Below are positions 25,182-37,533 of a stretch of 64,000 nucleotides of DNA, one piece after another. Within the stretch, counting starts at the first letter, position 1; the number at the start of each line of letters is the position of its first letter. The position numbers and the translations under genes were made by a program. The notes below the pieces were generated by a model that made no database searches, was not told where the DNA came from, and saw nothing but the letters and a program-made list of their open reading frames with translations. The DNA comes from Heterotrichella gracilis (taxonomy: Eukaryota > Sar > Xanthophyceae > Tribonematales > Xanthonemataceae), in assembly GCA_032358255.1 (NCBI GenBank), contig JAULBX010026052.1:176888-240887 (forward strand), given 5' to 3'.

Positions 25182-28100
25182 TCAGTACACGCGGGGCTTT
25201 GGCGGCACAAACTCCATCTCGCTGTCCAGCGGCTGCATGTGCACGGGGCGGTAGTCAATCTTCACCTTGTTGCTCTCGCCCGCATCCAAGTCGATCCACC
25301 CAAGCGTGTGCTTCATCCACTCCCCGTCCTCGCGGTTGGGGAAGTCCTCGCGCGCGTGGGCCCCGCGGCTCTCCTTGCGCTGCTCGGCGCTGTGCATCGT
25401 CACCGCGGCGTTCACCAGCAGGTTCTCGAGCTCCAGGGTCTCCAGGAGGTCTGTGTTCCAAACCAGGCCGCGATCCGAGATGCCCACGTCCTTGATCATG
25501 CCCACCGCGTCGTCGATGAGGTTGCAGCCCTCGGCGAGGGTCTCCTGCGTGCGGAACACTGCCGCATTGTTCTGCATCACGCGCTGCATGGTCTTGCGGA
25601 TCTGCGCCGTGGACAGGTTGCCGGCGGCGGTGCGGTACTTCTCCAGCCGCGCGATCGCGTCCTCGCCGGCGTTGGGCGGCAGCGGCTTGTGCGGGGAATT
25701 TGGCTTGACCACCTCGGCGGCCCGCAGCGCGCACGCGCGCCCGAACACCACGATGTCCAGCAGCGAGTTTGCCCCCAGCCTGTTGGCTCCGTGCACCGAC
25801 GCGCAGGCGGCCTCGCCCGCGGCCATGAGGCCCGGAACCACCGCATCGGGGTTGCTGTCCATGGGGCGCACCACCTCCCCGTGGTAGTTGGTGGGAATGC
25901 CGCCCATGTTGTAGTGCACCGTGGGCAGCACGGGGATGGGCTCCTTGGTCACGTCCACGCCGGCGAAGATGGCGGCGGTCTCAGAAATGCCTGCGGGGAG
26001 GGGTTTGACAATCAGTAAGTTGATTGAAGTGATACTAATTTAATCGAATGTAAATGCTATTACAACCTGATCATTAAATTATATTGGTAGATTGCAGAGT
26101 CCATGCATGTGCTTAGGGGGTAATATTTCCCGCAGCGTCGTTTGAGGAATGCCAAGTAGCGCGATGGGTTTTATACTGGGCAGTGAATGTACTGAGCTGG
26201 AAACCTTAAACCCTAAATTCCCAACCCTACATGAGCACGAGCCATGAAACCATTAGACATTGCATACGCATGCATGCCATTCAGGAGCTGAAACTCAAGC
26301 AGCACCTGACACCCAGTCACCCACCCTAGAATCTGCGCACCCTGACACTCAATGTGGCATGCATGCATTAATCACAGCCAAACTGAGCAACCAACCAAGG
26401 CCCAGCTATCCCCCACTCACCCGGCAGCCTCTCCGCCAGCAGCTCCGGTGGCAGGTGGTTGAGGTGCAGGAAGAGGTGGTCCTTCTCGGGCCCCACACCG
26501 CGCCCCTCGCGAATCTCCATGGTCATGGATCGGGACACAACGTCGCGTGAGGCGAGGTCCATGGCGGTTGGGGCGTACCGCTCCATGAAGCGCTCACCCT
26601 GCGGGGGGGAGGGTGGGGTTTAAGGGGAGTGGGGAGGTGATGGGAGGGGAGCATATGGGTAGCATGCTGAAACCGTTGGTGTAGTTGGTGTTGTGCTGGC
26701 GGGTGCAATGGTATGCGCATGCGGGGCAGGGCACACAATGGTCAGCCACTGCCTCTGCACCACTTGGCTTCTTGCATTTCCAGTATGACCCACATGCACC
26801 AGTGGGATAAAAGGTGGGCATCTCCCTATTTAATTGCAGGGAATGCTCCCCTCAATGGTCCAACATGATGCAATATGATCCCATACGATGCGATCCAATC
26901 AAAGGGATACCAGGCAGGCCCCGCACCTCACTGTTCCTGAGGACACCCCCCTCCCCTCGCGACCCCTCGGTGATGAGGCACCCTGCACCGTAGATGCCCG
27001 TGGGGTGGAACTGCACAAACTCCAAGTCCTGCAGGGGAAGACCTGCACGCGCCGCCATGGCGTTGCCATCCCCGGTGCACGTGTGTGCTGACGTGGCGGA
27101 AAAGTATGCCCTGCCGTAGCCGCCGGTGGCCAGGATGGTTTGGTGCGACCTGCAGGAGAACCCGGGGGCAAGGAAATGTCAATTACCGCCCTTGCTGCAT
27201 GGCAGGGGTGCGATGACTGTGCCCAGGGTTCTATTTAATGGGACCTGCACCAGTGGATCAGGAGAGACCTTGCGATGGGGCTGGTGCTTGGCGCTGGGGT
27301 TAATGCACCCTGCCTGGGGCATGCGTACATTGTTATGGCACAATTGGTTGCTGCAAACTTTCATTATATTTTAATCCACCATAACGATATGACAGTAGCT
27401 TGGTACTCGCTGGGAGGCCATTTTTTGTCTTTGATGTGTATTGAATTCGTTGACTGACCTGAACCTGTGGATGGTCCCGTCCTCCATGCACATGGCCATC
27501 ACGCCGCGGCACGCGCCGTCGGCATCCATGATCAGGTCCAGCGCAAAGTACTCCACAAAGAACTGCACGTCATGCTTCATGGCCATGCCGTACAGCGTGT
27601 GCAGCATGGCGTGCCCCGTCCTGTCGGCGGCTGCACAGCACCGGTTGGCCTGCCCCCCCTTGCCAAAGTCCAGTGACTGGCCTCCAAACGCCCGCTGGTA
27701 GATCTTGCCGTCCTCTGTGCGCGAGAAGGGCAGGCCATAGTTCTCAAGCTCTATGACAGCCTTGGGAGCCTCCCTGCAGGTAGGGGGGAGGAAGGTATTT
27801 GTATTGTGCCATATGGTGGAACCAGACGAGAGTACCTGACGCATTGTTTGGAGTTGCTAGCAATCACTTCGAGGAAAAACGAGTTACAGGATCCTCTGGT
27901 GTGCAATGCAAATGAAAAATTGGCCCTCACCTGCACATGTACTGGATTGCGTCCTGGTCCCCCAGCCAGTCGCTCCCCTTGATGGTGTCATAGGCATGCC
28001 ACCTCCAGTCATCCACCGACATGTTGCCCAAGGCCGCGTTGATGCCTCCCTGGGCGGCCACGGTGTGTGACCGCGTGGGGAACAGCTTGGTTATGCACCT

Positions 28101-28812
28101 GTGGGTGGAAAAAACTCCAGTAGAACACACGTTCCAAAAGATGGGATAAGCACTGCCACAACAGAGCCCAGTGTTGCTTGCTTGTGCAAGTCTGGGTGGT
28201 GCTTAGTGGTGCACGCTTGTGCAGGATCGACGCTGTTCTGTCATGAACGCCTGTAGTTAACCAAAGTGCAGGCCGGGACTGCACCCCTGGTTGAAACAGT
28301 GTGGACCATACATATGGGGGAGGGCACATACCTGCCATGCTGCTGGTGTAAATGCACTATCAGCAAGTTAATATGCGTGAAAACCGACATTGCTAGCACT
28401 GTCCAACACAATCATCACCACAGTACACGGCTCGGCTGGTCAATCAATGCCAAAACTCTGATGGGCGATTCTGCAAAGCCCAGCCCCTCGGACTGACATT
28501 CCAACCAATCCAAACGGGCTGTGTGGCGCATATGCTCTGTTTGTGGCCCATATGTTGTCACTTGGCCATATAACGTGCCGATGCATACAGATTTCACTAG
28601 AGCTTTTGGACTCACGCTGTATTGAGGCCGGCCTCTGAGCACCCCACAGCAGCCCTCAGCCCCGCCCCTCCCGCCCCAACCACGATGGCATCGTACGTGT
28701 GGTCGATAATGGGGTACGACTGCCCAGTTGTTCCAAAGCACCTGTGTGCATCCTTGCTGCCCAGGGCCCTCAGCAGTTTGCTGACTGGGTCCCCTACCGC
28801 CCTTCGAAACAT
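25182..28812 (-). CDS. SDH1: Succinate dehydrogenase flavoprotein subunit, mitochondrial
   Basis: Six minus-strand exons, 28812-28616, 28098-27931, 27773-27459, 27149-26927, 26598-26421 and 25990-25182, give 629 residues, the normal SDHA size. The N-terminus is Arg-rich and acid-poor, as in a mitochondrial presequence. The FAD-binding motif is [31 protein letters not shown] carries the histidine that binds FAD covalently. [20 protein letters not shown] and the catalytic-arginine region near [20 protein letters not shown] are intact. The C-terminal part ([19 protein letters not shown], then [11 protein letters not shown]) matches to the end. As complex II it oxidises succinate to fumarate and passes electrons to the iron-sulfur subunit SDH2. 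It shares a promoter spacer with the F-box/LRR gene. Confidence 0.97.
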
Positions 28813-29963
28813 TGTGCGCCAATGATGCCAGACAAATCTAGATTACCACCGCCGATGCTCACGGCTGCTGGTTAAAAACTTGCAGCATCGGTTGTGCTGG
28901 ACGAAACGCTGTGTTGAGGGCGGAAATAAGCGGCATCGGACTGCCCATCGTGGCTTTGTGACTAACGTGAACCAGGGCTCGTCTCGTGAACGTGGCCCTT
29001 CTTGCTTCTGGGGGGGTAATATACCACGCAACGGGAATGGAATACATAAATCCCCGGGACGAAGCGAACAGCAAAACGTGAGAGTAGTCTCAAACCATTG
29101 TACAAGAGCCCTTGTTCCGCGTTGAAGCCTCTGCCACTTTTTAAACAGAACTAGTCCACGCACCCTTCCACCCACTTGACACCGCGGCGTGGCCACGATC
29201 GGTGAGATGCTTGCACTCATGCATGCATGCATGTGCGAAACAGCATCCAAGAAGACCGTCACAGGAACTAGCTCTCAACAACACATAAACCACGTGAAGT
29301 GCGTGCATTGACCATTTCTGCGGTTCCGAACGTTGAAAAGCGAGACCAAATCGTACAGTTAGACTCAACGGCCAACTCGGCGCTACGTAGCACGGTGAAA
29401 GCTTGTCTACCCACTAGTGAACTGTCACAAAAAGGTACGAGTCTCTGCGTTCGATACACGCAAAGACTTCCCGCTTTCATTGCTCACTCTCTGCACGGTT
29501 GGAAACTGTCAGCTAGGCTTGCGACCAGTACACGCATCTATCCAAGACAGGCTACTTATATTGAACGTCACCTCCACATGGCTATGTCACATAGTGTATG
29601 AAGCTTGAACGTGTGCCACACCCTCGAGTTTAATAACCCACCTTACATCCGCTGGTGTTCTAGGCGGATCTTGGATCTATCAAATCATGCATGCCTGCAA
29701 AACGAGCACTTCTGAAGTGCGGGGTGTCCCAACTTGATGGTTGTCCAGTATTGAATCTGCTGACGCCACGAAACTGTATCCTTTTGGGTGGTCAGAGTTC
29801 TGACACATACTTCAGCACGTTCAATCCATGTCGTGTTGCTGCCGGCATGCATATGGGGCCCGTGCTCTAAACCACGCGAACGCAGCTTCTAACCAACTTG
29901 CCCCAACCCCTGCAGGCGGTGCTCACCTGCCTGTCCCGGAACACCCACTGCCTGGTCCAATAA
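28813..29963. promoter_or_regulatory. Divergent promoter spacer (SDH1 / F-box LRR)
   Basis: About 1.15 kb between two start codons facing away from each other. It includes a catgcatgcatgcatgtg stretch near 29218. No ORF with coding character was found, and core promoter elements could not be placed. Confidence 0.4.
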
Positions 29964-31949
29964 ATGGCAATGGACCAGCCTTCAGCACCTGACTGGGCCC
30001 AGCTGCCTATACTGGGGCTGATAGTGGAGGAGGCAGGGGCGGGAGCAGGCCCCACCATGCGTGCAGTATGCACCGCCTGGCGCACTGTAGTTGACAGCTG
30101 CACCACCAGCCTGCACACCCGGGCAGGGGTGCTGGTGCCCATCCCAAGCACAGGAGGCATGCTGCACCTGGGCCAGCGCTTTCCCCACCTGCGGCACCTG
30201 ACCATTGCGCAGGAGTGGGCAGACAGCGCAGCCTACTCAAGCAGCCTGGAAGCGCTCCAGTCCTGCAGCGGGTTGCGCAGCTTGTGCTTCAAGCGGGTGG
30301 TGACTGCTCGTGGGTATGACCACCTGTGGCAGCTCACCAACCTGACAGCGCTACAGCTTTTGGGGACTCGGGGCCTGCCCAGAGAGCCAGGTTCTATCGG
30401 CGGCCTATCCACAATGGCCCAGCTGCAGGCGCTGAGCATCTCCCGAGTGCTCCCCAACCAGTTCCCCATCTTCCCCGTCCTCGCTCCCCTCACCTCCCTC
30501 ACCTCCCTTGCGCTCTTTGACATGACAGTGGAGGGTGGTCCAGGAGCGGATGGTGCAAAGCTACTGTCACGACTCACCAGGCTGCAACACCTGCAGCTTG
30601 TGGCGGGTATCACCATCAGCGTGGTGCCCGACTTTCTGAGCTGCCTCACAGCGCTGGAGGACCTCTATCTGACCATTCTGGAGGAAACCAACGATGGCAT
30701 GGACAGTGACGAGGAAGAGCCCAACAATCATGCTGACATGCGCATGGAGCGCGCCGTTGCCATCATCACAGCCCACCTCACGCGCCTCACCAATTTGGCG
30801 CTGTTTGAGGAAGTCAGGGACCTCCAGGACCCATCCGAGATTGCGCCGTGGGACTGTGCCGCCCTTCAGCGCCTGTCCACCCTGCCACGCCTGCGCCACC
30901 TCCAGGGGCCAATATGGGCGATGTTTGAGGGGGACACCATGGCTCGGGTGGGCACATTTCCTCACCTAACCAGACTAGGAACAGACAGGGAGGTGGTGCT
31001 GACTGCGGGTGCTTTGGAGCACCTGCCAAGGGTCATGCCTGGCCTCAAGGCAATGGAATGGTCCTCGTATGTACCAGATGCAGAGGCAGGGGGGCAGCTG
31101 ACGGAGCTGACGGGACTGGAGCTTCTGTGCGTGCGGCAAGCCAACAACGACCCCATTGACTACTTGGCAAGCCTCACGGCGCTCACCTTCCTTTCTTTTG
31201 CTTCACACAGCGAGTGCGATGGGCCAGTGCCACTGGTGCAGCTTGCCCAGCTCACCAACCTACGCCACCTGGCGGTTGAGTCCTTGTTCGACCCTCGGCG
31301 CGGCGGTGAAACCCTTGCAGCCATCACCAATACCCTAACGCAGCTGACGCACCTGGCACATGGCAGTGGCACTCTGTATGGGGTGAAAGATCGCGTGCAA
31401 GCCAACGCAGCCGTCATGCAGCTGACCCGCCTCCAGCACCTGGCTGAGTGCCAGCTCAGTGAATTGGTCACCCTCATGCCGGGGCTGGTGCCCACACTGG
31501 AGCAGCTCACTGGCCTCACATCCCTGGGGCTCCATGACATCCCAGACTGGTTTGAAACCCACGACGTGGTCAAGCCCCGCTGCATGTACACCTCCCTGGC
31601 GCGACTCACCCGCCTGCGCAGCCTACAAATCACAGGATCATGCATCGAGCCCCCACAGGGCTTTGATGCCATGACAGCGCTGACGGGCCTGGAGCGCCTG
31701 CAGTTGAGCAGGGACTTCGTACCGACAGCAGGCAGCTTGGAGAGGTTTCTGTCAGGGGCAGGGCGCATGCTGGCGCTGGAGTTGGGAGGCGCGGGGGGGT
31801 CTAGTGTCAGATCTACAGCGGGTCTTTTGGCGTTGGTCCCTGCCTTGCAGCCTGTGTTTCAGAACTTGGACGGTTTTGAGGCTGGTGGTTATAAAAAGTA
31901 CCTGTGGCGGAGCAATGCAGGGCTTCTTTGTACCGTACTGAGGGCGTAG
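29964..31949 (+). CDS. F-box-like leucine-rich repeat protein, intronless
   Basis: A single uninterrupted ORF of 661 codons, in sharp contrast to its intron-rich neighbours. Residues about 12-50 resemble an F-box (WAQLPILGLIVEEAG, then VCTAWRTVVDSC), the domain that docks to SKP1 in SCF ubiquitin ligases. The rest consists of degenerate leucine-rich repeats with the pattern LTxLTxLxLx, for example LWQLTNLTALQLLGTRG, LSRLTRLQHLQLV, LTGLTSLGLHDIPDW and MTALTGLERLQLSRDF. They probably form a solenoid for target recognition. The protein has no signal peptide or membrane segment, so it should be cytosolic or nuclear. The F-box assignment rests on a short match and is less certain than the LRR call. 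Confidence 0.8.
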   Translation: MAMDQPSAPDWAQLPILGLIVEEAGAGAGPTMRAVCTAWRTVVDSCTTSLHTRAGVLVPIPSTGGMLHLGQRFPHLRHLTIAQEWADSAAYSSSLEALQSCSGLRSLCFKRVVTARGYDHLWQLTNLTALQLLGTRGLPREPGSIGGLSTMAQLQALSISRVLPNQFPIFPVLAPLTSLTSLALFDMTVEGGPGADGAKLLSRLTRLQHLQLVAGITISVVPDFLSCLTALEDLYLTILEETNDGMDSDEEEPNNHADMRMERAVAIITAHLTRLTNLALFEEVRDLQDPSEIAPWDCAALQRLSTLPRLRHLQGPIWAMFEGDTMARVGTFPHLTRLGTDREVVLTAGALEHLPRVMPGLKAMEWSSYVPDAEAGGQLTELTGLELLCVRQANNDPIDYLASLTALTFLSFASHSECDGPVPLVQLAQLTNLRHLAVESLFDPRRGGETLAAITNTLTQLTHLAHGSGTLYGVKDRVQANAAVMQLTRLQHLAECQLSELVTLMPGLVPTLEQLTGLTSLGLHDIPDWFETHDVVKPRCMYTSLARLTRLRSLQITGSCIEPPQGFDAMTALTGLERLQLSRDFVPTAGSLERFLSGAGRMLALELGGAGGSSVRSTAGLLALVPALQPVFQNLDGFEAGGYKKYLWRSNAGLLCTVLRA

Positions 31950-32858
31950 CCTCAATTGACTGGACTCCGATGATTACTATTGATCAAGATTAGGCGTGCC
32001 ACACTATTTGTTACAGTAGTACGCAGTATTGGGTCACCCGTTGGAATCCTGTACCTTAAGGCATTCGTTTCTGTCACATTTTTCGACTAGTACTATCATA
32101 GATTGGCAATTGCATTTCCATCTTGGCCACCATCCACGTGTCGTTGTGCCATGTTATTTTCAATTCATTAGTAGTTAGGTGGCTTGAGTGTTTGGGCGCG
32201 CCGCGGCTATAGCCTGTTGTAGGCTATGATAACCTCAAAATTTGGCGGTTCTTTTCTAAGATTGTTTTTCACGACTTTTCTTCTATTAGGTGGCCCACAG
32301 TGAGCAGCTAGGTGCATTACTACATTGCCGAGAGTGTGTAATATAGAATTTATCACCATTGGGTGTTTAACTAGTAACAGGGTCAACTTTTATTTCCCGA
32401 GAGCTGGAGCCAGCCAAGCAGGTCCTGGAAACCATTCAATGATTACTCGGTAGATAATCTGAGATGGCAAATGGACGTTATGGTACCCCATGATGATCAC
32501 GAGTACATGCTCACTGATGCCATTCATGCCATGATGCCCAGTGAGCTTGGTGCTCTGATCCCTGGTGCATCAACTGGTCCAGCAAAGTGGACGGCAAGCT
32601 CATAATCAATTATGACAAATACAAAAGTCAACGTGACGTCACAATGCGTTTTCCACCAAAAGGTGACACAAATGCACATGTGCCGGGCAATCAATTTATT
32701 AGCAACACTGCATGCATACGTTGTCAAACATTATGATACTGAGGTCCCAGAAAACTTTGTAAAAAAACATAGAACTCCTCATGTCACTCCTCATGTGCTA
32801 AGTGCAGGACAATCTGCTTGCATCCTGGATGAGCACCTGCCCATGCCCCCTGCATGCG
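31950..32858. other. Convergent 3' spacer, no gene seen
   Basis: An AT-rich region between the stop codons of the F-box/LRR gene and the TTLL gene. It should contain both 3' UTRs. No coding signal or recognisable repeat was found. Confidence 0.5.
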
Positions 32859-35800
32859 TTATTGTAGCACCTCCACCAGCCGGCTGACCGCCTGACCAAC
32901 CACCACCTCATGCAGGCACTGTGGGATGCTCTTGTGCTCCCTGCTGCACTCCACAACACTGGCCTTCAGAGCACTGTGCTGCTGCGTCCACGCTGCCAAC
33001 ACCTTATCGTGCGAGTGCAGCGGTATCCTGACGTCCCTGGCCTTGTTCAAGGCAGCTGCTGCGAATGCTGGGTAGGCATAGCCCAGCCTGCTAGGAGCCA
33101 ATGAGAAGGGCCAGCTCTGCAGCACGCCTGCTGCTGCCTTGCGTAGCCGTTTGATGACTGGGTGTAGGTCCAACGATGAGCAGCAGACGCTGGTAGCTGT
33201 CAGCTGTTGTCCAGGGGCAGTCTGATTGGTGGAGGTCCGGCTCATCTGGGCAGCCAATGGCACAAAGGGAAGGGGCATGAGCCTTTCCTGGAAATGCATC
33301 TCCTCCTCATAGCCAATCAGCTGTGCAAGCTTGCTGGACAAGACTCTGCTGCATTTGTGGTTGGGCACCATCTTCATGTCTGCTCCAGATTGGCTGCTAT
33401 CACACAATCCTGCTTCACCGCCACCTGGGTTGGCTTCATCCTGGACACCACCCTCCCCGCAAGATTGCTGCAGCTGTGAGTCATTGCCCACTGTCTCAGC
33501 TGGTATTGTGCCCGGACATATGGCCTCCATGACTGACTGCGTGGCATCCTGAATGCCCTGGCACACACTCCCTGTGTCTTCCAGAAGGACCTTTCTTTGC
33601 TTTGTCGAGCAAGTCTTCCATGTCTGACACGGCTTGGCAGCTGGGACTGAGGCCAGGGAGGCAGCCAAGGTATCCACCCACAGCTGCAGCACCTTGGTCA
33701 CTTGGGCAGCCACATGTGAGCGCTTGGTGCTGGTGCTGCTGGAGTTGTAGTCCAGGGCTGGTGGCATGGCTCCCAGGCTCCCACAGCTGGCTTCCAGGGA
33801 GGTTGGGTCTGAAGGGAACTTGACACCCAGCAGGCGCATGAGGGAGTAGACAAACACCTCTTTCTCCTCGTCAAAGGGGCCGCGCTGCGTGCTTTCCGCG
33901 AGGCATTTTATGTCATTCCTGCTGCAGCTGATTACCTGCAAAGGTGTGAAGGATAATGATGGTAAGCAGTGCTGCAGTCATCCAGCTGGTTAGCTGGTAT
34001 CATCTCGAAAAGCACTACAGGAATCACCCATCACAGTAGGTTTGCTGGACAGAAAGCACTGCGGATGTACCGCAGAGCCCAAACGTACTAAGTCACCACC
34101 AACGTGCATCAATTTCCATTCATGAAGCATGCAATCCATTGAACCCCACGCGTCATACAGGTGGTACAGTACAATTGATTGTATTTATGCTCACCCGCAC
34201 CTTTTGATGACACGCAATTTGTGTATGTAGATTTGCTTACCTTGCGGGCCAGGGAGGGAAGTGCATTGACCTCCAGAATCCAGGGGTGGTAGTTTGAATC
34301 AACCACAAAATCTACTCCAAGGACCTCATACACCACACCCTGCATAGACGACAGCAAAGGGAAAGATTGATAAAGGTAGTGCAGCAGTTCCGGGTGATGT
34401 GCTTGATAGGCCAACATTGCAGCAAGCCCAACACACTGCTGGTCTGGGTATACGTCCCCAGGTGTAAGTGAAACCATTGGAATTTGTCAACCCATTAACA
34501 TTCACGTTTCAAAGCAGAGCAACACATCAACACAGTGTGCATTATCATGTATAAATGTTGCCCAATTCCAGGTCGATATTTTACCACACTTTGCTCTCAT
34601 GCAAGATCCAGAAAGGTGCAAAGTGCTTACCGCTGATGCGTTGCTTTTTGGCACCGAGGCCAGCATGTTGGGGAGTGAGGCGGCAATGGTCAGTCCCAGG
34701 GACTCCTGTATCTCACTCCAAAGTTTGGAGAAGGCGTCCGGGGATCCCGTGGTGTTGAGCAAATGCTGTTCTAGCTGCTGGACACTGCAGCGCCATGGGA
34801 CATGTCTCAAAATGGCGATACGCAATCACACAATGAAAATACAAGCACAGATGTGGGAAAACCTTGCCTATAGATGTCATGTCAGCATGCAGTCAGCTGT
34901 TTTGTACGTATGCCACCTTCAGTTGCCAATAGACGAGGCTACCCGTGTGTTCCAGGCATCCCAACATGCTGCCTTCAGGTGTGCCCAACGCCACACCAAT
35001 CATACACCGATTATCACAGTTAATGTAAAGTCATATGCATGCAGCTGATTGACGAAGACCCCAATATCCCTACCTCCAGGGTTGCGCCTGGGTTCTGTCC
35101 TGCGTCCACAGGTTGACAATGAGTGAGTCGGTGTCTGGTGCGGTGCCAGGGGCGGTGGCGTTAGCGGGTTTGTGAGGGGAGCCAAACACCACCACGCCAC
35201 CCTGGAAGAGGTACATGCGCAGGGGCCTCACGTTGCTCACCACCGCCCACACCCTGCACACAGATGCACGTGTCAGGTGCTGCATGGATACCACATGTAC
35301 CACAATGGCAACCTGCTCTGTATTTTGTGCCATAAGAGGGCCAGGGGAGGTGAGGTGGTATGTGCTGCATGCATCCAAATGCTGGGCGCACCGATGAAAG
35401 CGATAACAAGTCAATGTGCTGAAGAACAGAACTGCAGTGCACATGGAACCATCTTATGAAGTTTGAACAGCAGAGAGCAAGAAGAGGGGGTTGTGATTAG
35501 GCAAGCACACTGTATCATGTCCCAAAGTTCCCATGGGTATGGCTCAAACCACCAGGGCATGTACGAACGCACCTGATGTAGGAGGGCCTCCCCCCCACCA
35601 GCATCTGATCCTTCACAAAGTGCTGCACCAGCGGGTACTTGTGCACCATGCGGGTTGCCCCCCTGGCCACCTTCACCTCCTCCGAGGTCAGTGCAGCCCG
35701 TGGCGCATCCCTCCTGTTCACTATCGCTACCCCCTTCCCACGGTGCAAGTTCTCTTTCAAGATCCACAGCTGGCTGGGGCTGCTGTCCTGCACCAGGGGG

Positions 35801-37533
35801 TGGCGAGCCGGATGTTAGCGCCTTATGGAACACAATTATATTACCCTATACTACCCTCTTATTTATGCTCACGCCATATGGAACACAATTATGCTGGACT
35901 TGTCAATTGGCATACGGTACATTGCATAGAGAGAGGCATTGCATTGCATTGCATTGCATTGAATAGCACCCCGGTGAATGCACGAGGGTTTGGGCGGTGG
36001 GCAACTGGCCATGTGAACCAGACAGCGCATTGCACCCTCCCCCTCCCCACCACCACCACCACTGCATGTGAATCCGGGCAAGTCATTACCGATGCGTATT
36101 CAGCTAGGCGCATTTAAAAATGGTACAAACAATGCCAGGACAGGACTGAGTGGCACATGCTTGTGCATGGTTGATTGCTGATCTGGCCTTTGTGGCTGGT
36201 ATGCGTGTAATAATAATAATTCAGCTAGTGGATGCGATGTCAGACAAGTCATTGACTGGCCGGGCCCACAAAATTCTTTGCAAAAAACTTTACCCCCTTG
36301 CCCCCTGCGTCCCCTCAGCCCCCCCCCCGTCCCACACCCACCCCACCTTACTGTACATGTGGCGCAGCCACTGCCAGTACTGGCTGGGCAGCAGGTATGA
36401 CCGTGGGATGATTCGGAAAGCTCCATCCCCATATGCTGCCACCAGGCTCCCTACCAGCCTGTCCTTCTGTGATATTGCAAACATCCCGGGGACACAGTTC
36501 ACCTTCTGGCCCGGCTGAAGCTGTGGGTGGGCGGTCAGGCACACCTGCGGGGGTTCTTTGAATGACATGTAACAAAACAATAAAAGTTTCAGAATTATGG
36601 TACATCTATATTCTGTTTATCAGGACCTCATGTCGCGTGGGATCAATAGATGGTTCAAACGGAGCCAGGAAAGAGCTGCGTGGCGCCGCATGTGCAAGAC
36701 TGACTGCTACTCTGGCTATTTTGCTGGAATGCATGTAACTAACTAACTGTTTACCAGAAAGGGTGGTGTCGGTAGCAGGCTTTGAAAGCGATGCGCATGT
36801 TGGTGAGGTTGCAGGTGCAACTTTGACATGTGGGACCTTGGTGCCTACATGTACAGTGGGTGGTGCGGGGTGCACTCCGGCGGGGTGCACTGGTGCGTGT
36901 CAGCAAGGTGAACCCTTTGACTAGGGTGTGGAATCTCCATGTGATAGGGTCCCTGGGCCGCTCACCTTTCTACTGGTGATGTACACGTCCCATTGGGACA
37001 GCTTGTGGTAGCCCTTAGGGACCAGGTGGCGCCCGTGGGTGGACCCGGCAACTATCGCACCCCCCTGGGAGGCCTGGCGGGCAGAGGACACATCAGATTG
37101 AATATGAACATAGTTGCAGCAATATAGCCAGATGAGGAGTCTGCCTAGTCCAGCTTGCGGCCCCCGGCCAGGCCCGATATCTGAAGGTGTGACGTCTCAA
37201 GGTACATAACGGTGAGACCTTAAACCCTACCGCAAACCCTAATCACGCGCACATGACCCAAAGCTGGCACTCGCTGTCTGGTTCAAGTCAATTCCAAATC
37301 ATTCCAGTCACCCACAGGGTCTGTCGTGTGGGGTAATGCCGTGGTGGGGTAAAGGAGGATGTCCGCCCCTGGTGTATGCACCCGGTAAGGGCGCTTGTAC
37401 CACATGCCCCCCGCCCGCCGCCCCCCGCCAATACTACTGCACTCACGTTAATTGCCTCCCTGACTAGTGTTGTCTCCCCCTTGCCAAACGTGAACTCGTC
37501 AAAGTAGAACCTGACAGGGCCAGCCAGCGCAAC
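32859..37533 (-). CDS. Tubulin tyrosine ligase-like protein (5' end unresolved)
   Basis: Eight minus-strand exons with closing phases are 37533-37447, 37064-36966, 36544-36347, 35787-35573, 35253-35074, 34784-34631, 34339-34241 and 33935-32859, together 702 residues. TTL-domain blocks appear in order: KVNCVPGMFAISQKDRLV and GAFRIIPRSYLLP; WILKENLHRGKGVAIVNRR (ATP-grasp substrate segment); HKYPLVQHFVKDQMLVGGRP; VVSNVRPLRMYLFQGGVVVF; and VDSNYHPWILEVNALPSL, with the conserved E-V-N metal site. TTLL enzymes add tyrosine, glutamate or glycine to tubulin tails on ciliary or cytoplasmic microtubules; which one cannot be told here. A C-terminal extension of about 350 residues without clear domains follows. 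Exon 1 is not identified: a minus-strand ATG at 38248 opens a frame that could be the N-terminus, but the join was not resolved. Confidence 0.85.

Noticed and set aside
25239-26018. 259-codon plus-strand ORF
   Set aside because: It is antisense to the long SDH1 exon and is explained by codon bias at third positions.
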